Source: Nocardia sp. BMG111209 (lineage in GTDB: Bacteria > Actinomycetota > Actinomycetes > Mycobacteriales > Mycobacteriaceae). From it: a stretch of DNA of 64,000 nucleotides. The stretch's first letter is position 1. Every line of letters begins with the position of its first letter. Below the pieces are notes generated by a model. The model did not search any database and was not told the origin of the DNA. It was given only the letters and a program-made list of their open reading frames with translations. The stretch is from NCBI RefSeq assembly GCF_000381925.1, contig NZ_KB907307.1:620001-684000 (forward strand), written 5' to 3'. A program made the position numbers and the translations under genes. Shown here in pieces: positions 33,195 to 40,354 of this stretch.

Positions 33195-34501
33195 CGGGAC
33201 TCCCCGAATTCGGGTTCGGTGAGGACCTGGATGCCGCCGGTTTCGAGCAGCAGCGCCAGCGCGTCCCCTCCGAGCTCGTCGGTGATGCGCACGCTGTGAC
33301 CGGCCGCCAGCGACGCCATCGCGGCGCCCCAGGCCGGGGAGTTTGGCACGCGCAGCACCAGACCTCGCACCGCTACACCGATGTGCAAGTGCTCATCGAC
33401 ATGCGGGTCGGTGTACAGCGTGTATGGCGGTATGACGCGCAGGTGCGTGCCGCCAGCGGCGAGCGTGGTCACGGCGTCGCGCGCCGCGTCCGCTCGGACG
33501 AGGTCGTGCTCGGTGGCCTCCCAACCGCCGTTGCTGTGCAGGGTGCGCCACCTGGCCTCGATCAGCTCGGCAATCCTGGGCCCCAATTGATCGGAAACGG
33601 TAATGAGCATGTCGGTGGCCGCCGAAACGAGGGCGGCAGCGACCGGCCCCGGGCCCGCGACCAGAGGATGCATCGGTGAGGGTGTCTCGTCAGCGACGTC
33701 GATAACGGCTGCGGCCCTCAGCGATTCGGGCAGCAGCGACAGGGCCAGCATGCGCGTGTCGGAAAAGGTGTAGAGCGGAACCGCCACCGAGATCGAGAAA
33801 TCGTCTTGGACGCCGACGTGAAACACCCGCCGCGGCAGGAACAGCACATCGCCGGCCTGGAGGTCATGGCGTTCGCCGTGCTCGAGCAGTGCGGTGTAGT
33901 CGCCGAAGGTCGGCGCCCGGCCACCGGTCAGTTCCCGGTACAGGTCACCGGACCAGGTGTAGAACCGCTTGGTGCCGGGGCCGAGGTGGACCAGGAAGGC
34001 GTCTTCGTACCCCTCGTGCACTCCGAACGCCGTACCGGCATAGTTGCCGACGAAGGCGACCTGTTCGCTGCCACCGATCGGCACGCCCCATCCGGCGTGC
34101 GCGGATCCGATGAGCTCACCGAGCACAGCAGCCAATGCGGGGGAAGTGGTCTCGAGGTTGTTGATCACCAGCGAGAACCGCTGGGCGCCAATCAGTTTCC
34201 GCATCCAGGAGACGAAGTCGTCCTCGGCCCATGGAGCGGTCAGCATGGTGTCGATCACCTCGTCGCGGCGATCCTCGCCCACGTAGACGCGGGCGCGTGC
34301 GCTGGTGGGCTCACCTTCGGTGGCGGCCCGGCGCAGCCTGCGCAAACCGTCGAACACGTCGTCGGGGCCCAGGAGATCGGTCGGCACGAGACCCTTGAAC
34401 AGATAGGGCGCGACGGCGCCATCGGTCCTGGACGGGAACTGGGTCGACCAGAACTCCGGGGACGGCGGCCAGGTGACAGTGGAGTCGGTGGCTGTGGTCA
34501 T
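33191..34501 (-). CDS. JmjC/cupin-type peptidyl oxygenase, first gene of the peptide operon
   Basis: A 436-residue protein with a JmjC (cupin_4) domain at residues about 110-240. The segment FGVHEGYEDAFLVHLG holds His162 and an acidic residue, and LQAGDVLFLPRRVFHVGVQ holds His228, consistent with an Fe(II)/2-oxoglutarate site. A helical dimerisation part and a C-terminal winged-helix-like part (LVLRVPNSPAWGAAMASLAA, TDELGGDALALLLETGG) follow, as in bacterial ribosomal oxygenases. YcfD/RoxA of this family hydroxylates an arginine in L16, which makes arginine in the GVRPDA repeats a natural candidate substrate. The ATG at 34501 has a GGAAGGG site. Confidence 0.8.
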   Translation of the reverse strand: MTTATDSTVTWPPSPEFWSTQFPSRTDGAVAPYLFKGLVPTDLLGPDDVFDGLRRLRRAATEGEPTSARARVYVGEDRRDEVIDTMLTAPWAEDDFVSWMRKLIGAQRFSLVINNLETTSPALAAVLGELIGSAHAGWGVPIGGSEQVAFVGNYAGTAFGVHEGYEDAFLVHLGPGTKRFYTWSGDLYRELTGGRAPTFGDYTALLEHGERHDLQAGDVLFLPRRVFHVGVQDDFSISVAVPLYTFSDTRMLALSLLPESLRAAAVIDVADETPSPMHPLVAGPGPVAAALVSAATDMLITVSDQLGPRIAELIEARWRTLHSNGGWEATEHDLVRADAARDAVTTLAAGGTHLRVIPPYTLYTDPHVDEHLHIGVAVRGLVLRVPNSPAWGAAMASLAAGHSVRITDELGGDALALLLETGGIQVLTEPEFGESR

Positions 34502-34809
34502 GACGCCGGCCCTTCCGCGGGTGAGGACATGCAGGTGGTGGTCAAGGTCTCTCCTCTCCTGCCGTGCAGCCCGCCGGATCGGCGGCCGGAGGCGCCGGCG
34601 CTGGCTGCGACAGACGAATGTCTCGATGCCCCGCCGCCGGGACCGCCCCGTTGCGGCGTATGAGAAGTGTTGGCGCTCAAGGGGTCCAGTCGCATCGCAG
34701 AAGAGGTCCGATCCAGTCCGTTTCTGTCCTATCTCGTACGCTGGACTACCGGTGTCGATAGGATCGATCGCTAGTTCGACAGCTCGACACTTGAAAAAGG
34801 GGGACGTGA
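34502..34809. promoter_or_regulatory. Divergent promoter region between the peptide operon and the regulator
   Basis: About 300 bp hold the promoters of the minus-strand JmjC operon and the plus-strand regulator. GTGTCGA (34752-34758) and TCGACAC (34784-34790) form a perfect 7-bp inverted repeat with a 25-bp spacer. TCGACACTTG (34784-34793) resembles the pair of TCGACACCTG boxes at 37425 and 37446. These are operator candidates for the adjacent regulator. Confidence 0.45.
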
Positions 34810-35799
34810 TTGGGGACCGTGCTCAAGATGCTGCTCGACGAACGGCATCTGGCAAGCCACAAGGACTTCTGCGCCGAATACCGCAGGCACGCAGCCCAAC
34901 TCGACAGCGCCGCGACACGGGCTGATGCACCCTCACGAGCCCAGTTCTACAACTGGATGTCGGGGGACATGAAGGGCGTGCCGCAGAATCATCACCGCAG
35001 AGTCCTGGCGCGAATGTTCCCCGGATGGTCGATCCATGCCCTTTTTTCGATGGCCAATGCGGCGGCCGTCAGCCCGCACCTGGCACATGACGATCTTGTC
35101 GATGAGCGGTTGAGAACGTTCTTGGGAGCGGAGATGGCCGATCGTGGTGTCACGCTGGTCGTTCCCAGTTTCGAGCTGGCCACGAGCTCGGTCGACGCGC
35201 TGGAGGCCGCAGGCATCCCGCGTCAGCACATTTTCAGCAAGCGGGCGAGCGTATTCAACGCCGCCCACCGAATCGACGTGCCGGTCGCCCTGGCCGAAAA
35301 CGATGTCCGCGGAATGCTGTATGTAATGGCGATGGTCCAGCACCACGCCGGCATGGATGTCGAGATCCAGAGTGATCGAGATGTCGTGGCGGCGTGCGAC
35401 CGGCCCTATATTTCCTTCGGACTCAGCTCCAACGACTGCACCCACATGTACCTCGAAACCACCCGAGATCCGCTGTTCACCATCAAGGACAACCCACCTG
35501 CGGCCGGTGGATATCTCGAACACCTGGAACTGGCCGACGGAAACTCCTACAGCTCTGATGACAGCCGCAACATCGGCATCATCGCCCGCGTGCGCCCCGC
35601 ACCGCAGCCGCACCCGGACAGATACTGGTTCTTCTGCGCCGGACTCGGGCCGCACGGCACGACCGGTGCCAGTTGGTATCTGGCCAAGCACTGGGCTGCG
35701 CTCCAGGACCAGGCGGTGGACCAGGAGTTCGCGGCCGTCGTCAGCGTGCGCACCTACAGCGATCAGACCGCCACACTCGAGCACCTGCTAACCCGCTGA
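34810..35799 (+). CDS. Probable DNA-binding regulator with a ligand-sensing domain
   Basis: A 329-residue protein. The N-terminus looks like a helix-turn-helix region (KDFCAEYRRHAAQLD, SRAQFYNWMSGDMKGVPQNH). The rest contains GVTLVVPSFELATSSVDALE, SFGLSSNDCTHMYLETTRDP and RYWFFCAGLGPHGTTGASWY, which suggests an alpha/beta nucleotide- or sugar-sensing domain seen in actinobacterial regulators next to small kinases. A TTG at 34810 has AAGGGGGAC upstream; a GTG at 34819 or an ATG at 34828 are alternatives. It is divergent from the peptide operon and 16 bp upstream of the PfkB gene. It may regulate either. Confidence 0.6.
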   Translation: MGTVLKMLLDERHLASHKDFCAEYRRHAAQLDSAATRADAPSRAQFYNWMSGDMKGVPQNHHRRVLARMFPGWSIHALFSMANAAAVSPHLAHDDLVDERLRTFLGAEMADRGVTLVVPSFELATSSVDALEAAGIPRQHIFSKRASVFNAAHRIDVPVALAENDVRGMLYVMAMVQHHAGMDVEIQSDRDVVAACDRPYISFGLSSNDCTHMYLETTRDPLFTIKDNPPAAGGYLEHLELADGNSYSSDDSRNIGIIARVRPAPQPHPDRYWFFCAGLGPHGTTGASWYLAKHWAALQDQAVDQEFAAVVSVRTYSDQTATLEHLLTR

Positions 35800-35815
35800 C
35801 CGGAAAGGAATCCCA

Positions 35816-36688
35816 GTGCCCGAAGCGCTGTTCGTGGGTCTGTCCACCCTCGATATCGCCTACGCCGTCGACCGATACCCCGGCGAGGACACGAAAACCC
35901 AAGCGAGGGATCAGTTTCTCGGCGCCGGCGGACCAGCCGCCAACGCCGCGGTGGCCTGCGCGATCGTGTCCGGCCGGCCCGCGACCCTGATCACCGCGCT
36001 CGGCCGCCACCCGCTCACCGCGCTCGTGCGCCACGATCTGGCCGACCACCACGTCGACGTGATCGACGCGACTCCCGAGAGCACCGGCAAGCCGCCGGTA
36101 TCGTCGATCGTGGTCGCACTCGAAGCGGGCTCACGCACGATCGTCGGCCTCGACGCGGCACGGATCCAGGCGCCCTACACCGCCGACCTCTCCGAATACG
36201 TCGAGAACGTCTCGATCATCCTGATCGACGGTCACCATCCCGAGCTGGCGCTGGGCATCGCGCGCAAGGCGAACGCCCTGGGGGTGCCGGTCGTCCTGGA
36301 CGCCGGTCGCTGGAAGCCGATCCACGATCAGCTGCTCCCGTTGACCGATATCGCGATTTGCTCCAGTGCGTTCTCGCCGCCGGACTTCCACGGCGACGGC
36401 GCGGCGCTGATCGACTACCTGCGTTCGGCGGGGCCGAAACACGCTGCAGTGACGCAAGGCCCGGACCCGATCCTGTTCGCGTCGGACGGCCGCCAAGGCA
36501 CAATCGAGATCGCCCCCGTCACCGAGGCCGCCGACACACTCGGCGCCGGCGACATCCTGCACGGCGCCTTCTGCGCCTACTACAGCCAGAGCCAGGACTT
36601 CGTCGATGCGCTGACTCGCGCATCCGTGGTGTCGACACTGTCCTGCCGGAGCTTCGGGACACGGAATTGGGCTAACGACCTGCCCTGA
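35816..36688 (+). CDS. PfkB-family carbohydrate/nucleoside kinase
   Basis: A 290-residue ribokinase-like enzyme. The N-terminal substrate motif is FLGAGGPAANAAVACAI. The C-terminal ATP/anion-hole motif is EAADTLGAGDILHGAFCAYY, with the catalytic Asp in GAGD. Substrates of the family are sugars, nucleosides or vitamins; the sequence does not say which. The start is GTG 35816 with AAAGGAA. It ends overlapping by 17 bp with the convergent P-loop kinase. The regulator-PfkB-kinase set may be a separate salvage unit rather than part of the peptide pathway. Confidence 0.85.
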   Translation: MPEALFVGLSTLDIAYAVDRYPGEDTKTQARDQFLGAGGPAANAAVACAIVSGRPATLITALGRHPLTALVRHDLADHHVDVIDATPESTGKPPVSSIVVALEAGSRTIVGLDAARIQAPYTADLSEYVENVSIILIDGHHPELALGIARKANALGVPVVLDAGRWKPIHDQLLPLTDIAICSSAFSPPDFHGDGAALIDYLRSAGPKHAAVTQGPDPILFASDGRQGTIEIAPVTEAADTLGAGDILHGAFCAYYSQSQDFVDALTRASVVSTLSCRSFGTRNWANDLP

Positions 36689-37349
36689 TGACGATGTAGC
36701 GTCCGCCGTTCTCGCGCAACACGGAACTCGCGTGGTCGCGTGTGCCCGCGATCAGGCGGGCGTTCGGCATGTCGCTGTCGGCGATCTTGACCTTCGCCTG
36801 CTCGATCGTCTTCCCGCCGAGCAGGTGCCGATCGGTCAACCTCCGCTCGATGACGTCGTCCTTGGCGTCGAGGTACCAGACTTCGTCGAGGTGGGCGCGG
36901 ACCTCGGACCAGCCGGGCTGATCGAGCAACAGGTAGTTGCCTTCCACGACCGCCAACCGCTGCGCGGCGAAGGTGATGGCGTCGGGCACCGGATCGTGCA
37001 GGCCACGATCGTAGATCGGCCACATGACGCGCTGGCCCAGCGGTGCTTCACGCAGCAGTTTCAGGCGCTCGACGAATCCGGCGACATCGAAAGTGTCGGG
37101 CTCGCCCTTACGGTGTCGGGCACCGACCGCCTCTAGCTCGGCGGAAGTCTTGTGGAATCCGTCCATCGGGGCAATCTCGGCAGGCACAGCGTGCTCGGAC
37201 CACACTGCTGCAGCGAGGTTCTGCGCCAGCGTCGACTTGCCAGCCGCAGGAGGCCCTGCGATCCCGAGGACGTAGCGCCGACCGTCTGGAATGCGGGCGA
37301 CCACCTCGGCCGCGAGCTCGATCACGGAGATTTCGAAGCCGGAACTCAT
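36672..37349 (-). CDS. P-loop nucleoside/sugar kinase (uridine/pantothenate kinase superfamily)
   Basis: A 225-residue kinase. Walker A is VLGIAGPPAAGKSTLAQNLA (residues about 25-45). The substrate region is IAPMDGFHKTSAELEAVGAR, then PDTFDVAGFVERLKLL and PIYDRGLHDPVPDAITF. AVVEGNYLLLDQPGW and the lid DRHLLGGKTIEQAK complete the family pattern of the actinobacterial nucleoside/nucleotide kinase or fructose-kinase type. The phosphate acceptor is not determined. The ATG at 37349 is used. It is convergent with PfkB. Confidence 0.85.
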   Translation of the reverse strand: MSSGFEISVIELAAEVVARIPDGRRYVLGIAGPPAAGKSTLAQNLAAAVWSEHAVPAEIAPMDGFHKTSAELEAVGARHRKGEPDTFDVAGFVERLKLLREAPLGQRVMWPIYDRGLHDPVPDAITFAAQRLAVVEGNYLLLDQPGWSEVRAHLDEVWYLDAKDDVIERRLTDRHLLGGKTIEQAKVKIADSDMPNARLIAGTRDHASSVLRENGGRYIVIRAGR

Positions 37350-37424
37350 CCTGGATTCCTTTGCACGAGAGCCACATCGCGGTGCGACCACCGTATCAAC
37401 CAGCAGCGTGCTCGGGCGCCCGGC

Positions 37425-37455
37425 TCGACACCTGCGGCAGCTACTTCGACACCTG
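37425..37455. promoter_or_regulatory. Direct repeat TCGACACCTG, two copies 21 bp apart
   Basis: Copies lie at 37425-37434 and 37446-37455, two helical turns apart, upstream of the P-loop kinase start. A related box, TCGACACTTG, lies at 34784 before the regulator gene. This pattern suggests a shared operator. The rest of the gap 37350-37734 shows no supported gene. Confidence 0.45.
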
Positions 37456-37734
37456 CTCGAGGGCATCACCCACCGCCACTGGCGCCAACCGCTCAGTTAC
37501 TGGTGTGCCGAACTCACCGCCGCCGGATTCGCCTTCGACAACGCTCCACGAGCATCAACTGCCCGCCGCCATGGCACGATGACACCCTGACGAATACGTA
37601 ACCTGCGGTCAGCTGTCGGTCGGGGCGAGAAGACTGTCGCTATGCCGATTGTGTCGCATTGTGCCGATCCAACCGGCGAGGAGAGCCAACCTCGAACAAC
37701 GGGGTGTTCGCGCGCGACCTGGATGAGGATGTTG

Positions 37735-39129
37735 ATGGATCTGAGCGCATTGCGGGCGGCGTTGGAGATGCCGGTCATGGCTTTGGGTGACACGCACAAG
37801 ACGATGACGCAGGAGTACCAGAGGCTGGGGTTGATTGAGCCGCCGCTTCAGCCTATGGAGGAAGGGCGTTCTAAAGCGCAGCGAGCCGAAGCGGTGTGGA
37901 AGTCTCTAGGCGATGACGAACTTGAGCATCTCGCTGCGCAGCTGTTGGCTGACGGAACATTAACCGCTGCGCAACGGAACGAGATCGAAGACATCCTGTG
38001 GATTGATGTCCCGACGGTCGGCATTCCAAAACGGGTGCGACGTGAGATCGCTGCGGACCTCGTCTTCGAGGATCTGACAGCGGTCGCGCGAGATCGGTTC
38101 GACGCGATGCTGGAACGGTTGTGGGACCTTGGCCCGGCCGAATTGTTCGGGGGGATCTTCGGCGATAGCCCTCGCTTCGGGGCGCCGACGTTGCGCCAGC
38201 AGATTCTACAGCACGTTCACCGCAATCCAGGTGACTGGACCGGCGAGGAGTTCTTCGACAAGCTCGGAGCGATCGACGCTCCGGACCGCAGATTCAACCT
38301 CTTCCTCGAAGCATTGGTGTCCCACCATGTGGTTCCCAAAGAGCCATTGCAAAGGGCCACGGTCGAGGTTATCAACCGACATCTGCGTGGAGAACGACTC
38401 ATGTTGCGAGAAATCGGCTCCGAGGATGGATATCCGGTCTTCGAGGTCGTGGCGATGGCCGATCGCCCGCTGTCGAAGCCGAAGAACATCATCTTTGCCT
38501 CAAGGGCGAAGCCAGATCTCCGGCTGGTGAACGCACTGGACAACCATCTCGAACTCATGAATGAGGACGAGGTCTTGGTCTACGATGAGCCGATCCCGCG
38601 GCATGGGCTGCGCTGGAGCGATCTTCAATCCTGGTGGCAACGCAACCATCCCGGCCAGGATAATGATCAAGCGAAGCGGCAGCTTTACAATAGGTTGTTG
38701 CGATGCCTGCCTGAAAACTCGCCACCGCAGGAGAACCTGTTCAAGCTATACTACGAGATCCACCGCGAATCCGCATACAACCTACCCGCTCTGCTGCCTG
38801 AGATCTGGCTGTATTGGGATCCGAAGACAGCGAAACAACGCGGCTCTGATGCGCTTCTCAAATTTCGAATGGACTTCCTACTCTTGCTGCCCGACCACCG
38901 CATCGTCCTTGAGGTCGATGGCGCGAACCATTACGCGGACTCCGCGGGCAAACCCGACCCTCAAGAATACGCGAAGAACGCGAAAGCGGACAGGATTATG
39001 AAATTAAGCAGCTACGACGTGTTCCGGTTCGGAGGCGCTGAGCTGTGCGAATTCGACCGAGCTAAAATTGAACTCACGACGTTCTTTCGGGAACTCTTCG
39101 CGAAGTACGAGATTTCGCCGGAATCGTGA
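37735..39129 (+). CDS. Large protein with a C-terminal PD-(D/E)XK nuclease-like domain
   Basis: A 464-residue protein from the ATG at 37735, which has GAGGAT just upstream; earlier in-frame ATGs at 37642 and 37723 are possible. The N-terminal two thirds are helical with no family I recognise. Near the C-terminus, KFRMDFLLLLPDHRIVLEVD followed by GANHYADSAG gives Asp380...Glu393-x-Asp395, the pattern of Vsr/DUF559-type endonuclease folds. The following EYAKNAKADRIMKLSSYDVF RFGG completes it. Its place beside a Hachiman-like system suggests phage defence, but this is positional inference. Confidence 0.6.
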   Translation: MDLSALRAALEMPVMALGDTHKTMTQEYQRLGLIEPPLQPMEEGRSKAQRAEAVWKSLGDDELEHLAAQLLADGTLTAAQRNEIEDILWIDVPTVGIPKRVRREIAADLVFEDLTAVARDRFDAMLERLWDLGPAELFGGIFGDSPRFGAPTLRQQILQHVHRNPGDWTGEEFFDKLGAIDAPDRRFNLFLEALVSHHVVPKEPLQRATVEVINRHLRGERLMLREIGSEDGYPVFEVVAMADRPLSKPKNIIFASRAKPDLRLVNALDNHLELMNEDEVLVYDEPIPRHGLRWSDLQSWWQRNHPGQDNDQAKRQLYNRLLRCLPENSPPQENLFKLYYEIHRESAYNLPALLPEIWLYWDPKTAKQRGSDALLKFRMDFLLLLPDHRIVLEVDGANHYADSAGKPDPQEYAKNAKADRIMKLSSYDVFRFGGAELCEFDRAKIELTTFFRELFAKYEISPES

Positions 39130-39478
39130 GGGACTCCGCGGTTCGGTCCACCCAGGACCAAAATGCTGAGTTCAGGTCGAACGGGGACCATCGAGGGCGT
39201 TCTTGTGCTGGGCTGGTCTCGCCCGTTGCCGGCGAGACGGCAGCGGCGAACACTGTACTCGGCAATGCGGTTCGGCCGGACGACCCAGGTTCGGACCAGA
39301 AGATGACATCGTCCGGGGCCATTTGCCGACTTGTTAGAGACCCGCTGGACCGTTTCTGGGTCTCGAACAGGGATTCGGCGTAGGCTTCCGAAACGATCGT
39401 GGTGTCCGTATTAGAGCAGGGGGAATTTGTGTCCGCAGCGTTGGCCGTCCATCTCGTGGTGGTTGAGAGGGGGTTGCG

Positions 39479-40354
39479 GTGACAACGGCAACGCCCCCTC
39501 TGAAGCTGATTGAGGATTCAATATCTGATATTTCCAGGCATGTGGCGATCCGGGAGGTTGCTGGTGCATCTACTCATACAGCGATAGTTGCGGAGGGGCT
39601 CGAATCCCCCACGGTCACGTTGGCCTTAGGGCGATACCTTGTGGCCGCACTGGCCGGAGCGGTTGACCTGGACGCGAGCTTGTCGACTGCACTGTTGGGA
39701 CAAGGGATAGATGCACAGATGGAGTTGGCGGCTACCGTATCTAGGTTGGTTGGTGACAACAATGTATTTTTGAACGCGGCTGCGGAGAAATTTCGAGATA
39801 CACAGCGTAACGCATGGATAGCCGAGGGGGTTGCTCATGCTCTGCTGGTGGTCCGGGCGCAATATGATTCCGCACTTCTGGTTGGTCCGGTGCATGCGCT
39901 TAAGGCACAGCATAGTCGGCCTAGTCAGCAGGGCTTGGATCTAGTTGCCATCTATAGTGAAAATTCAGAACTGATGGTCGCGATCGGTGAAAGTAAAGCC
40001 TCTCGCTCAGGCGGTAGTGCCCAGTTGACCGAAGCGGCAAGTATGTTCCGGCAAATTGACAACGATGAGTACGGGCCCGAGTTGCGGTCAGAACTATTAG
40101 CTCTCCGCAAATTCTTGAGCGGCGATCTTGTGAGTCAGGTGACATCGGCGCTCTGGCTGGAAAAGAAGTGCTACGTGCCGGTGATTGTTCATGAAAGAGA
40201 ATTCGACGTTATTGCAGATCGGCGGACGCTCGGCACTTTGAAACCGTCCGTGGCGCGACGGCGTCTGGTGGCGCTGCGGCTCGTCGATTTCCACGCGTTC
40301 TTCGACTCAATCGCTGACGCCATGCGCGCGGGAATATCTGAGGTGGTCCTGTAG
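39479..40354 (+). CDS. hamA: HamA-like (DUF1837) effector of a Hachiman-type defence system
   Basis: A 291-residue protein. The central part has a nuclease-like site: GLDLVAIYSENSELMVAIGE followed by SK, giving Asp154...Glu171-x-Lys173 of the PD-(D/E)XK type, as reported for HamA. The flanking helices (STALLGQGIDAQMELAATVS, QLTEAASMFRQIDNDEYGPE) are typical of DUF1837-like proteins. The GTG at 39479 has GAGGGGG upstream. The stop overlaps the helicase start (TAGTG), so the two are strictly coupled. An AbpAB-like pair is the main alternative. Confidence 0.6.
   Translation: MTTATPPLKLIEDSISDISRHVAIREVAGASTHTAIVAEGLESPTVTLALGRYLVAALAGAVDLDASLSTALLGQGIDAQMELAATVSRLVGDNNVFLNAAAEKFRDTQRNAWIAEGVAHALLVVRAQYDSALLVGPVHALKAQHSRPSQQGLDLVAIYSENSELMVAIGESKASRSGGSAQLTEAASMFRQIDNDEYGPELRSELLALRKFLSGDLVSQVTSALWLEKKCYVPVIVHEREFDVIADRRTLGTLKPSVARRRLVALRLVDFHAFFDSIADAMRAGISEVVL

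Noticed and set aside
34810..37349. Regulator and two kinases as certain members of the peptide cluster
   Set aside because: Similar regulator-kinase sets occur as salvage units in actinobacteria; only the possible shared operator links them here, so they were not counted as core genes.
37291..37590. A 99-codon plus-strand frame overlapping the kinase start
   Set aside because: It runs antisense through the kinase 5' end and has no ribosome site or recognisable domain; the repeat boxes fit a regulatory region better.
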